DNA of 47,951 nucleotides from an uncultured Bacilli bacterium (GCA_934086815.1 CAKOIM010000008.1:1-47951); one strand, 5' to 3'. Positions 1 to 7,606 are shown, numbered from the stretch's first letter. Notes: generated by a model not told the origin, from the letters alone. Numbers and translations are program-made.

Positions 1-74
1 CCTTACATATTCATTATACAATATTTTTTTTAAAATAAAAAGACCATTAACAAAATTTGTTTGTCAACAGTCTG

Positions 75-105
75 AAACTTATAGATTTTAAATTTCTATA
101 AGTTT
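75..105 (+). terminator. Hairpin terminator lying inside the 3' end of murC
   Basis: An 11-bp perfect stem (AAACTTATAGA, 75-85, with TCTATAAGTTT, 95-105) is followed on the + strand by a T run (103-109). It overlaps the last codons of murC, which lies on the opposite strand. The T run faces rightward, so it best fits a terminator for a + strand transcript entering from left of the window; on the minus strand only three T follow the stem. Nothing else is seen in 1-74. Confidence 0.6.
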
Positions 106-1452
106 TTTTGTAACAGTATTTACTGGTCCTGCCCCAATTGATATTACTAAATCATTTTCTTTTACGACATCTTTTAAATAATCAACAATTTTATCAAATG
201 AATCAATATATATTACATTGTTATTGCCATTTTCTTTAATTTTTTTAACTAACATATCTTCGCTAATGTTAAAAGTATTTATTTCTCTAGCTGGATATAT
301 TGGGGCAATAATAACATTATCAAATTTACTTAATACTTGAGCAAAATCATTTAAATGATCTTTAGTTCTTGAATACGTGTGAGATTGAAATATAGCGAAA
401 CACTTATTGTGTTTAACTTTTTCTACTGATTCTAAAGTAGTATTAATTTCACTTGGATGATGAGCGTAATCATCAAATACTAAAGCATTATTATATGTAC
501 CTAAATATTCAAATCTTCTTCCAACACCACTATATTTTTCTAAACCTTTTTTAATTGCTATAATATCAGTTATATAAGCATGAGAAAGTGCAAACGCTGA
601 AAGAGCATTGTAGATATTGTGGTAACCACTTACTTTTAAATTAATCGAAGTAATAAAATTATTGTTTTCATATATATCAAAACTATAGTGTCCTAGATTA
701 TTGAACTTAATATTTTTAGCCATATAGGTAGATTCATTATTAATTCCATAAGTAATTACTTTTGCTTTTGTATAATTTTCTAAACCATTTGAATTTATAT
801 CATCATTGTTTTTTACTAAAAAACCATTTTCAGGAAGTAAAGATACATATTTTTGAAATGATTTTTTAATATTATCTAGGTTTTTAAAGTAATCTAAGTG
901 ATCGTTATCAATATTGGTAATTATTATACCTGTTGGATGAAAATGTAGGAAACTATCAACATATTCACAAGCTTCTAAAACAAAGAAATCATCTTTACCA
1001 ATGTGAGTATTACCATTTATTTGCTTTAAAATAGCTCCGACTTGTATTGTAGGTTCTTTTAAAGCTTCTAAAAAGATTAAACTTACCATTCCTGTCGTAG
1101 TACTTTTTCCATGAGTTCCAGAAATGCATAAAGAATTTTTATACGATTTCATTAACATTCCTAGAAATTCAGCTCTTTCATATCCTTCTTTATTATATTC
1201 TTTTATGGCCATTTTTTCCGGATCTTCGTCACTTATAGCTGCGGTGTAGATGATGATATCAGCATTTTTAACCATTTCTTTATCATGCCCATATATAATT
1301 TTAATTCCTTTATTTTCTAAATTTATTGTAATATCTGTTTGTTTAATATCACTACCAGTAACTATTGCACCTTGGTTTAAAAGCATTAAAGCAATACTAC
1401 TCATACTAACTCCCCCGATGCCAATTAAATGTATTTTTTTATTTGTAAACAT
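88..1452 (-). CDS. murC: UDP-N-acetylmuramate--L-alanine ligase MurC
   Basis: Cytoplasmic Mur ligase that joins L-alanine to UDP-MurNAc with ATP, the first step of peptidoglycan stem-peptide assembly. The 454-residue length is normal for MurC. A Rossmann glycine-rich motif GIGGVSMSSIA is at about 11-21, close to the usual GIGGxGMSGIA. The ATP-binding GTHGKSTTT is at 112-120, and DDYAHHPSE marks the C-terminal Mur domain. The ATG at 1452 has GGGAGG upstream. The gene is monocistronic in this view, diverges from nrdD, and has its own TTGCAG-17-TATAAT promoter. murG and murB lie in a separate operon at 31.3-33.3 kb. Confidence 0.97.
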   Translation of the reverse strand: MFTNKKIHLIGIGGVSMSSIALMLLNQGAIVTGSDIKQTDITINLENKGIKIIYGHDKEMVKNADIIIYTAAISDEDPEKMAIKEYNKEGYERAEFLGMLMKSYKNSLCISGTHGKSTTTGMVSLIFLEALKEPTIQVGAILKQINGNTHIGKDDFFVLEACEYVDSFLHFHPTGIIITNIDNDHLDYFKNLDNIKKSFQKYVSLLPENGFLVKNNDDINSNGLENYTKAKVITYGINNESTYMAKNIKFNNLGHYSFDIYENNNFITSINLKVSGYHNIYNALSAFALSHAYITDIIAIKKGLEKYSGVGRRFEYLGTYNNALVFDDYAHHPSEINTTLESVEKVKHNKCFAIFQSHTYSRTKDHLNDFAQVLSKFDNVIIAPIYPAREINTFNISEDMLVKKIKENGNNNVIYIDSFDKIVDYLKDVVKENDLVISIGAGPVNTVTKKLIEI

Positions 1453-1481
1453 TTTAATTCCTCCCTTAATTAATATATTTT

Positions 1482-1510
1482 ATTATAGCAAAATTGTTAG
1501 GCTACTGCAA
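1482..1510 (-). promoter_or_regulatory. Sigma-A promoter of murC
   Basis: On the minus strand there is a TTGCAG -35 box (1505-1510), a 17-nt spacer and a TATAAT -10 box (1482-1487), followed by the GGGAGG ribosome site of murC. Confidence 0.65.
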
Positions 1511-1742
1511 TACTGATAAAAATTTGAATTTTTGTTGTATTTTTTTAAAAAGTGTAAACTTATAGAAAAAGGAAAAGTGAATAAAAGTAAATAATTGTAA
1601 AAGTGAATAAAAAATATTAAAAATGCCAAAAAATACGATAATTACTAGCTTTGTGCAATATAGTGAAAAAATACGAACAACGATTTTAGGGACATAAATT
1701 TAGAAAAACTAAAATTGCAAGAAAAAAGTTTTTTAGAATTTA
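1511..1742. other. Long AT-rich region between murC and nrdD with short direct repeats
   Basis: I see no gene in the 345-base gap between the divergent murC and nrdD. It holds two copies of AAAAGTGAATAAAA (1573-1586 and 1599-1612) and two of AAAAAATACGA near 1628-1638 and 1665-1675. These could be regulator sites for nrdD or remnants. I could not recognise a clear NrdR box. Confidence 0.35.
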
Positions 1743-1771
1743 TAGACAAAAAGTTTTTTGTTTTTTATAAT
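1743..1771 (+). promoter_or_regulatory. Sigma-A promoter of nrdD
   Basis: TAGACA (1743-1748), a 17-nt spacer and TATAAT (1766-1771) precede an AGGGAAGG Shine-Dalgarno and the ATG at 1798. Confidence 0.6.
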
Positions 1772-1797
1772 GAGAATGAAGGGAAGGTAGTTGTATT

Positions 1798-4116
1798 ATG
1801 CCAAATATTGAAGAAGAATTTTTTGATACTATTAAAGTTATAAAAAGAAATGGTTCAAGAGTTAATTTTAATGGTACGAAAATAGCTATGGCTATTAAAA
1901 AAGGGTTTGATAGCATTAAAGTACTAGATGAAGATGAAGAAGAGGTTAATAAGTATAGTTCTTTAGATATTCAAAAAGTATATCAAGATGTTATTGAAAA
2001 AATAAAACAAAATTATATTGATAAAGAAAGAATTAAAATTGAAAATATTCAAGATATTATTGAAGAAGTTTTAAAAAATGATAATTATTTAGATGTTTAT
2101 GAAAGTTTTTCTGAATATCGTGAAAAAAGAAGTGTTGCAAGACAAGCTTTCGTCGAAGATAAAAGAAGTCATAAATTTTTAAAAACTTTAGAAGGACTTG
2201 CATTAAAAAGTGCATGGGAAGATGATGCTAAAAGAGAAAATGGAAATATTGATGGGAACTCAGCAATGGGAACTATGCTTCAATTTGGATCTAATGTTTC
2301 TAAAGAATTTTCTAAAACTTATTTAATGAAAAAGAAATTTTCTGATGCTCATGATGAAGGATATATACATATTCATGATATGGACTTTTTAGCAATGGGG
2401 ACTACAACTTGTATGCAAATTGATTTAGATAAGTTATTTAAAAATGGTTTTTCTACAGGCCACGGTCACTTAAGGGAACCCAATGATATTATGAGTTATT
2501 CGGCACTAGCGGCAATAGCAATTCAATCTAATCAAAATGATCAACATGGTGGTCAAGCAATTCCGGCGTTTGATTATTATTTAGCCCCAGGGATACTAAA
2601 AACTTTTAAAAAACAATTAAAAGATATTATTAATGATTATGTTGATTTAGAAGATTTAAAAGATTTTATAAATATGAATAGTATTGAAAAAGAAATTACT
2701 AAAATTAATACTATTGAAGTAGATGTTGAGTATTTTGAAAAATATTATAAAAATTCTCAAGAATTAAAAAGAATGTTTGAAATGTCTTTAAAAAAAGCAA
2801 TAGATAAAACAGACAAAAAAACGTATCAAGCAATGGAAGCGTTTGTTCATAATTTAAATACAATGCATTCAAGAGCAGGGGCTCAAGTACCATTTTCATC
2901 AATTAATTTTGGAACAGATACAACACCGGAAGGAAGAATGGTTACAAGAAACTATATGGAAGCAGCTTATGCAGGATTAGGTCAAGGAGAAACTCCAATA
3001 TTTCCGATATCAATTTTTAAAGTAAAAGAAGGAGTAAATTATAATCCCGAAGACCCTAACTATGATTTATTTAAGTTAAGTTTAAAAGTTTCCGCTAAAA
3101 GATTATTTCCAAATTGGTCATTTTTAGATTCTTCATTTAATAAACCTTATTATAAAGAAGGAAATTTTAAAACAGAAGTTGGATATATGGGATGTCGTAC
3201 CAGAGTTATTGGTAATGTCGTAGATAAAGATAGAGAAATAACTCCAGGACGTGGTAATCTATCGTTTACATCAATTAATTTGCCAAGAATTGGGATAAAA
3301 CATGGTATTGTTGGAGCTAATGCTTTAGAAAAAGCTGATATGAAAGGATTTTTTGCTGAACTTGATGAAATGATGGATTTAGTAAAGGATCAACTTTTAG
3401 AAAGATTTGAAATTCAATGCAATAAAAGAGTATATAATTTTCCATTTTTAATGGGACAAGGAATATGGATTGATAGTGATAAGTTAAAAATAAATGATAA
3501 ACTAAAAAAAGTATTAAAACATGGTACTTTATCAATTGGTTTTATTGGTTTAGCTGAATGTTTAAAGGCTTTGACGGGTTACCATCACGGAGAAAATGAA
3601 GATAGTCAAAAGTTAGGGATTAAAATTATTAAACATATGCGTGAAAAATGTGATGAATATAGCGAAAAATATAACTTGAATTTTACATGTTTAGCAACAC
3701 CAGCGGAAGGTTTATCTGGAAGATTTGTAAATATTGATAGAGATATTTATGGTAAAATTCCAGGAGTTACAGATAGAGCATATTATACTAATTCATTCCA
3801 CGTTCCAGTTTATTATGATATTTCAATTGCTAATAAGCTAAAAATTGAAGGTAAATATCATAAATTTACAAATGCTGGACATATAAGTTATATTGAACTT
3901 GATGGTGATCCATCAGATAACTTAGAAGCTTTTGAAAGTGTTGTAAGAATTATGAAAGAAAGTGATATTGGCTATGGAGCTATAAATCACCCAGTAGATA
4001 GAGATCCAGTGTGTGGATATGTTGGTATAATTAAAGATGTTTGTCCAAAATGTGGTAGAAAAACAGGGGAATCTGTAAGTTTAGAAAAAATAAAACAATT
4101 AGAAGGAAAGGAATAA
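1798..4116 (+). CDS. nrdD: Anaerobic ribonucleoside-triphosphate reductase, large part lacking the glycyl-radical loop
   Basis: Class III ribonucleotide reductase, which makes deoxynucleoside triphosphates without oxygen. An ATP-cone allosteric domain is at about 10-105 (VIKRNGSRVNFNGTK) and the NrdD barrel follows. The C-terminal zinc region has Cys at 739, 749 and 752 (VCGY, CPKCG), three of the four ligands usual in the family. The 772-residue protein stops about 20 residues after that site and has no RxxGY radical motif. The motif is instead encoded by the next ORF at 4120, in the same frame beyond TAA and one further codon. The SD for that ORF (AAGGAAAGG) is embedded in the last codons here. 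No nrdG activase gene is in the window. Confidence 0.93.
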   Translation: MPNIEEEFFDTIKVIKRNGSRVNFNGTKIAMAIKKGFDSIKVLDEDEEEVNKYSSLDIQKVYQDVIEKIKQNYIDKERIKIENIQDIIEEVLKNDNYLDVYESFSEYREKRSVARQAFVEDKRSHKFLKTLEGLALKSAWEDDAKRENGNIDGNSAMGTMLQFGSNVSKEFSKTYLMKKKFSDAHDEGYIHIHDMDFLAMGTTTCMQIDLDKLFKNGFSTGHGHLREPNDIMSYSALAAIAIQSNQNDQHGGQAIPAFDYYLAPGILKTFKKQLKDIINDYVDLEDLKDFINMNSIEKEITKINTIEVDVEYFEKYYKNSQELKRMFEMSLKKAIDKTDKKTYQAMEAFVHNLNTMHSRAGAQVPFSSINFGTDTTPEGRMVTRNYMEAAYAGLGQGETPIFPISIFKVKEGVNYNPEDPNYDLFKLSLKVSAKRLFPNWSFLDSSFNKPYYKEGNFKTEVGYMGCRTRVIGNVVDKDREITPGRGNLSFTSINLPRIGIKHGIVGANALEKADMKGFFAELDEMMDLVKDQLLERFEIQCNKRVYNFPFLMGQGIWIDSDKLKINDKLKKVLKHGTLSIGFIGLAECLKALTGYHHGENEDSQKLGIKIIKHMREKCDEYSEKYNLNFTCLATPAEGLSGRFVNIDRDIYGKIPGVTDRAYYTNSFHVPVYYDISIANKLKIEGKYHKFTNAGHISYIELDGDPSDNLEAFESVVRIMKESDIGYGAINHPVDRDPVCGYVGIIKDVCPKCGRKTGESVSLEKIKQLEGKE

Positions 4117-4119
4117 AAT

Positions 4120-4302
4120 ATGGAAAAAGTAGTTGAAGAAGTTAAATCTAAAAAAACAGTAGGCGAAGGAGTAGAATTTGAAAGAATAAGAAGAATTACA
4201 GGATATTTAGTAGGCACTGTTGATAGATTTAATAATGGAAAAAGAGCCGAAGAACATGATCGTGTAAAACATACTTATGAAAATTGTTCATGTAGTAAAT
4301 AA
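4120..4302 (+). CDS. Separate glycyl-radical domain of class III ribonucleotide reductase
   Basis: A 60-residue protein carrying the NrdD radical-loop signature (FERIRRITGYLVGT, then RAEEHDRVKH). Gly28 is the expected radical glycine. In known NrdD proteins this segment is the C-terminus of the large chain. Here it follows nrdD after one stop and one codon, in the same frame, with its own ATG and a good SD overlapping the nrdD end. The last zinc Cys of NrdD and this Gly would be about 50 codons apart, against 16 in E. coli and phage T4, so both halves carry extra tail and a single nonsense mutation is not enough to explain the break. It ends in CSC-SK, which could add metal ligands. It probably docks into the NrdD barrel, as the stand-alone radical domain YfiD/GrcA does for pyruvate formate-lyase. 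Confidence 0.85.
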   Translation: MEKVVEEVKSKKTVGEGVEFERIRRITGYLVGTVDRFNNGKRAEEHDRVKHTYENCSCSK

Positions 4303-4328
4303 ATCACTAGGATTTTTTGAAATATTGA

Positions 4329-4362
4329 CAAATAAGTAAAAATTTTACTTGTTTGTTTTTTT
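4329..4362 (+). terminator. Terminator of the nrdD operon
   Basis: Stem CAAATAAGTAAAA (4329-4341) pairs with TTTTACTTGTTTG (4343-4355), with one G-T pair, and seven T follow (4356-4362). Confidence 0.75.
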
Positions 4363-4415
4363 GTAAGTAATATTTTATTTAAAAAAAATTAGCCGTATTT
4401 TGGCTGAAAATGTAT

Positions 4416-4661
4416 TTAAGTTAAATTAGTATATGAATATCCTTTTCCTAAAAGTTTAGTTAATTCTTTTGATAAACCTTTTAAAACTTCTTTTCCATAT
4501 TCTAATCTGTTATTATCATCATTTTCATGTTTAACAATAATTCTACCTATGTTCCAATAAACATAAGTTATAGATTTGTTTATTTCCTTTGCTAAATTAT
4601 TTTTTGCTTCATTAACCATATTAGTTATTTCTAAAACCATTGTATTATTTTTTTCTAACAT
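4416..4661 (-). pseudogene. Truncated DUF1016 (YhcG-type) nuclease N-terminal fragment
   Basis: The 81 residues match the N-terminal helical domain of the DUF1016/YhcG family (VYWNIGRIIVKHE, RLEYGKEVLKGLSKEL, KGYSYTNL). Family members are normally several hundred residues with a C-terminal PD-(D/E)XK nuclease domain, which is missing: the frame stops just where the next conserved segment should begin, and I see no continuation downstream. The start has a good AGGAGA site, and a perfect 24-bp palindrome lies just upstream. Such genes often travel with restriction-modification loci and mobile elements, which fits the remnants next to it. It is probably non-functional. Confidence 0.7.
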
Positions 4662-4679
4662 AAAAATCTCCTTTCTTGA

Positions 4680-4703
4680 ATTCTTCAGACGCGTCTGAAG
4701 AAT
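4680..4703. repeat. Perfect 24-bp palindrome
   Basis: Two 12-base arms (ATTCTTCAGACG, 4680-4691, and its exact complement, 4692-4703) meet at an MluI-like centre ACGCGT. It lies in the 5' region of the DUF1016 fragment. It could be an operator, a recombination site or a stable hairpin; there is no T run. Confidence 0.7.
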
Positions 4704-4762
4704 CTCAATTTTCCAATCAGTGAATGGAATTTTCTTATCTAATATAATTTTACCATATAATT

Positions 4763-5164
4763 ATTGTTCTAAATCATCATCTTTACTATAATTACTACTA
4801 TATTCATTTTTTATAATTTCTAAATCATCATCAATAATTTCTTCTTTGTGTAATTCATCAATTAAATCATCATATTTATTTGAAGAAAAGAATTTATCTT
4901 GTAAGAACTTAATAAATTAATCCACAATTCATTTGCAAAATCTAATCTATTTTCTAAATCGCTAATTCTATCTTTTCGAGTAGTGATTTTTTTCTTTAAT
5001 TCTTTAATCTCATTAGAATGATTTTTTAAATATTGCTCATGTTTTTCTTGTTTTGGTAAACTAAATCCCTCTCGGGCTTGATCTTCAGTACTAAATCTAA
5101 TATAAAGACCTGCAATTTTCTTTTCATTATTTATAAATCTTAAACTCCTTTTATTAAAAAAAGA
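4763..5164 (-). pseudogene. Remnant of a serine recombinase fused to an unrelated coiled segment
   Basis: Reading the minus strand from about 5164, one frame gives a start typical of large serine recombinases (KIAGLYIRFSTEDQAREGF, then SLPKQEK), including the catalytic-serine region. After about 30 residues it runs into a coiled segment (EIKELKKKITTRKDRISDL). It then shifts frame near 4905 to an acidic tail (KYDDLIDELHKEE...) that ends at 4763. The resolvase core, zinc-ribbon domain and start codon are missing. The tail resembles the acidic C-terminus of MobV-type relaxases, but that is weak. I read this as a deletion-fusion relic of an integrative element. Confidence 0.5.
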
Positions 5165-5178
5165 TGTGACAATAGTAT

Positions 5179-5259
5179 CTAGTTAAAAGGATAAATACTA
5201 CTGACTCCTCTAATAATTTCAATATTATAAAATTTGGATAATTTGTGTATATTCATCAT
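5179..5259 (-). pseudogene. 26-residue start of a lost gene behind a strong ribosome site
   Basis: ATG-ATG at 5259-5254 follows a near-perfect GGAGGT site with good spacing. The frame (MMNIHKLSKFYN...) stops after 26 codons, immediately before the recombinase remnant. I do not recognise it. It looks like the surviving 5' end of a mobile-element gene. Confidence 0.3.
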
Positions 5260-5381
5260 AGATGTACCTCCATTTCTAGAGTATACCTCTTTCATTGGTT
5301 ATTTATAATATCGTTTTTTATAGATTTGTCAATTCCTTGATTGGAAATAGTAGTATCTTTTAAGAAGTTGGTATATAAATA

Positions 5382-5657
5382 TTAGTTTAATTGCTTTATA
5401 AATGACTCTAATTCGTTTATTTCAAGTTTGTTTGATAAATTACCTACATATATAGTTTTTGAGTAATTAAAGGTTAAAAAAGTAATACCTTTAATAATTA
5501 TTCTATGTGGTTCAATATATTATAGATTAGTTCTATCTATTTTTCTTATATTACCATTTATTATTTTTTGAGTAGTATTACAAAACCTACATATAAATTC
5601 TATCCTCTTTTTTAATTCATCATCAAATTCTAATTCTTTCTTAATAACAAAAAAATA
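5382..5657 (-). pseudogene. Decayed ORF with an in-frame stop
   Basis: A minus-strand frame reads KKELEFDDELKKRIEFICRF, continues through NGNIRKIDRTNL, has a TAA, then resumes YIEPHRIIIKG and ends after ELESFIKQLN. The residues on both sides of the TAA look coding, so this is a broken gene. The YIEPHRIIIKG stretch faintly recalls WYL or LytTR-type regulator domains; I would not assign either. It lies between the recombinase remnant and tRNA-Arg. Confidence 0.35.
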
Positions 5658-5708
5658 TCAACTTCTTTTAAAAATCGATATTTTCTATATTAAATCCAAA
5701 ACTTTAAA

Positions 5709-5724
5709 AGTCTGGACAGACTTC
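5709..5724 (-). terminator. Terminator after tRNA-Arg
   Basis: On the minus strand the stem AAGTCT/AGACTT with a four-base loop is followed by TTTAAAGTTTT, a few bases beyond the tRNA CCA end. Confidence 0.5.
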
Positions 5725-5728
5725 CCAA

Positions 5729-5805
5729 TGGTGTCCTGGGCGAGATTCGAACTCACGACCGATCGCTTAGAAGGCGATTGCTCTATCCAGCTGAGCTACC
5801 AGGAC
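5729..5805 (-). tRNA. tRNA-Arg (anticodon TCT)
   Basis: A 77-base cloverleaf including encoded CCA. The acceptor GTCCTGG pairs with CCAGGAC, the D arm contains TAGCTCAGCTGGATAGAGC, the anticodon loop is CTTCTAA (anticodon TCT, reading AGA/AGG), and the T arm contains GTTCGAATC. A TTGAAA-17-TATAAT promoter and a short hairpin terminator flank it, so it is transcribed alone. AGA is the dominant Arg codon in this window, so this tRNA should be heavily used. Confidence 0.97.
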
Positions 5806-5814
5806 AACAACTAC

Positions 5815-5843
5815 ATTATATTATATAAATGTAGCTTTTTCAA
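5815..5843 (-). promoter_or_regulatory. Sigma-A promoter of tRNA-Arg
   Basis: On the minus strand: TTGAAA (5838-5843), a 17-nt spacer and TATAAT (5815-5820), about ten bases before the mature 5' end. Confidence 0.7.
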
Positions 5844-5860
5844 GTGCTTTTAAGCAATTT

Positions 5861-6793
5861 TTATACGGCAATAGAAGATTTTTCTAAATTTGGAATATTA
5901 AAAATAACTTCATTAACGCCATAAGTATCTCTAAGAGATAAAAATATTGAATATTTTACTTCTTCTAAAAGATTGTTATCTTTTATGTTTGCTAGTAAGT
6001 AATTATCAAAAGATATACTTATACTTTTTTCAAGTAATTCATAATCACTAATATTTGTCGAAGATGCTAAATAACTAATTAAGTTAGTGTGATATATCGG
6101 GGTTTTTTGTAATTCTTTAATAATAATTTCTACTTTTTCTATATTTTCATTACTTACTTTAGTTATAGGAACATAATAATTATTTTGTTCATTTTTACTT
6201 ATATAATAAATCGTAGTTTTCGTTGTTTGTTTTAATGAATCAAAATTATATAATTTGTTAATACCATAACTTTTATCTAAATATTTTGGTAATTTAATAT
6301 TGCTTTTTGGTAGTTTTTTTAAATTGGTGTTTTCAACGAGAACTTCAATTTTTGTAATTTCTTTTAACTCAAGTAGAGAATAAATTAATGCCTCGAGCAT
6401 TTTTTCTTCATATTCTTTTTCACAGTTTAAAAATTCTTTGCTAAAATTAATAGTTAGTATTTGATTCTTTATTTCCATGTTTAGTATTTTGGTATTTTCG
6501 GGAATAAGTGGTTTAAATCCATTTTTTATATAGGATGATTTTTTACTTCCTATGGTGAGTGATTCTATGATTTCTTCAATTTGTTGATTTAAATCATTAC
6601 TATTTTTAACAATACTAGTTCGTGCGACATATTCCATTTTATCCATTAAAAATATTGGCATTTCATTTTTAGAAGTGTAATTTAAAGATTCTTCGATTAA
6701 TGGTTTATTGCTTGGAAAAAAATAAATTATTAATAAAATAATTAAGGCTAATGTTGCTACACATATGCGTCTTATTGAAGAGTTTTTTATCAT
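5861..6793 (-). CDS. gerM: Spore germination protein GerM (two GerMN domains)
   Basis: A 310-residue membrane-anchored protein. One N-terminal hydrophobic segment is at about 8-27, followed by two GerMN-type domains at roughly 85-150 and 225-300 (ILTINFSKEFLN and SISISFDNYLL are the repeated core strands). In B. subtilis GerM is made in the mother cell and is needed for sporulation and germination. The domain is related to ring-forming motifs of spore channel proteins. It lies just downstream of gerE in the same direction, but a strong terminator separates them. No lipobox cysteine is seen, so anchoring would be by the helix, unlike the usual lipoprotein form. Confidence 0.85.
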   Translation of the reverse strand: MIKNSSIRRICVATLALIILLIIYFFPSNKPLIEESLNYTSKNEMPIFLMDKMEYVARTSIVKNSNDLNQQIEEIIESLTIGSKKSSYIKNGFKPLIPENTKILNMEIKNQILTINFSKEFLNCEKEYEEKMLEALIYSLLELKEITKIEVLVENTNLKKLPKSNIKLPKYLDKSYGINKLYNFDSLKQTTKTTIYYISKNEQNNYYVPITKVSNENIEKVEIIIKELQKTPIYHTNLISYLASSTNISDYELLEKSISISFDNYLLANIKDNNLLEEVKYSIFLSLRDTYGVNEVIFNIPNLEKSSIAV

Positions 6794-6827
6794 TTTTAAA
6801 CACCTAATTAATTATATTGTAGTAATT

Positions 6828-6849
6828 AAAAAAAAGACCGAAGTCTTTT
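6828..6849 (-). terminator. Terminator of gerE with UUCG tetraloop
   Basis: On the minus strand AAAAGAC, loop TTCG and GTCTTTT are followed by further T. The stem begins at the gerE stop codon. Confidence 0.85.
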
Positions 6850-7060
6850 AAATTGTTAATTCACCAAGTTTTATTAATTCAATAACAGCTTGGGATCTAC
6901 CTTTTACACCAAGTTTTTGAATTGTATTAGAAATATGATTGCGTACAGTTTTTTCACTTATTTTTAATTGTTTAGCGATTTCTGTCGTAGTTTTATTATT
7001 TATTAATAATTCAAAAACTTCTAATTCTCTATCTGTTAGTATATTTTTTTTCATAAACAC
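6848..7060 (-). CDS. gerE: Spore-specific LuxR-type regulator GerE
   Basis: A 70-residue protein consisting only of a LuxR-type helix-turn-helix (LTDRELEVFELLINNKTTTEIA, then ISEKTVRNHISNTIQKLGV). No receiver domain is attached, and the length is close to the 74 residues of B. subtilis GerE. Together with the neighbouring gerM and spoIIIAH this identifies it as GerE, the late mother-cell regulator of coat genes acting with sigma-K. It has a good AAGGAG site. A sigma-K-like promoter (CATATAATA) lies in the gap from spoIIIAH. A generic orphan LuxR regulator remains possible but is less likely in this context. Confidence 0.88.
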   Translation of the reverse strand: MFMKKNILTDRELEVFELLINNKTTTEIAKQLKISEKTVRNHISNTIQKLGVKGRSQAVIELIKLGELTI

Positions 7061-7068
7061 TCCTTAAT

Positions 7069-7104
7069 AAAAATAACTTCATAATATTATATGAGGTTAT
7101 TTTT
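7069..7104 (-). terminator. Hairpin between spoIIIAH and gerE
   Basis: A 15-base stem with one mismatch (7069-7083 against 7090-7104) has A/T-rich outer arms giving a T run in both directions. It can end spoIIIAH transcription. The gerE -10-like sequence sits in its loop-proximal part. Confidence 0.55.
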
Positions 7105-7111
7105 ATTATGT
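7085..7111 (-). promoter_or_regulatory. Candidate sigma-K promoter of gerE
   Basis: On the minus strand CATATAATA (7085-7093) fits the sigma-K -10 form CATANNNTA. An AC dinucleotide lies 16 bases upstream, as expected for the sigma-K -35. B. subtilis gerE is sigma-K dependent. The consensus is short, so chance is possible. Confidence 0.4.
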
Positions 7112-7120
7112 ATAGGTAAA

Positions 7121-7606
7121 TTACTCAAATTTTACTGTTATATACTTTTGTTTATCATAGAGCTTTTGAACTTCTTTAATAATGTTGTTGGCAATCTCTT
7201 TATTATGTTCTTTACTAGCAATTGTTATATTTATTGTATCATTTTTAATTTTAACAAAGTTATCATAATTAAATTTTTCTGTAATTATTTGTTTGATTTT
7301 TTCGCTTTCACTTTTTTTATTGCTTAGAGCTTGAAGTGCATTATATGCATCGTTTTTCTCTTCTAAAGTTGCCTCATCATTTAATAAAATATTTTGATAT
7401 TCAGTCATTTCTTTTAATACGGTTTCGTCTTCTTCGACTTGAAGAGCTACTATAGTATCCGATTCTTTTACTTCTACAGTTTTGCTTACATTATTTTCTC
7501 CGGCTAGAACACTTATTGTTTCATCACTCATTGTTACATAATATATACCCAATACTAGTATTAGGGAAAATAATGTTACAAACCATAAATTTTGTTTGTT
7601 TATCAT
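7121..7606 (-). CDS. spoIIIAH: Stage III sporulation protein AH (SpoIIIAH)
   Basis: A 161-residue protein with one N-terminal membrane segment (about 8-26), a charged linker and a C-terminal ring-building domain (DNFVKIKNDTINITIA). In B. subtilis SpoIIIAH spans the outer forespore membrane and pairs with SpoIIQ to form the feeding-tube channel. There it is the last gene of the eight-gene spoIIIA operon; here it stands alone, so the rest of the operon must be elsewhere or lost. It has a strong AAAGGAGG site and a sigma-E-like promoter upstream, as expected for a mother-cell gene. Confidence 0.88.
   Translation of the reverse strand: MINKQNLWFVTLFSLILVLGIYYVTMSDETISVLAGENNVSKTVEVKESDTIVALQVEEDETVLKEMTEYQNILLNDEATLEEKNDAYNALQALSNKKSESEKIKQIITEKFNYDNFVKIKNDTINITIASKEHNKEIANNIIKEVQKLYDKQKYITVKFE

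Noticed and set aside
1798..4302. nrdD break as a simple nonsense mutation or sequencing error
   Set aside because: Removing the TAA leaves about 34 extra residues compared with the normal zinc-to-glycine spacing, and the second ORF has its own SD and ATG, so a designed split is more likely, though read-through is not excluded.
5729..5805. tRNA-Arg 3' end as an attachment site for the adjacent element
   Set aside because: I looked for a second copy of the tRNA 3' sequence in 4300-5700 and saw none; the recombinase remnant is of the serine type, which rarely uses tRNA sites.
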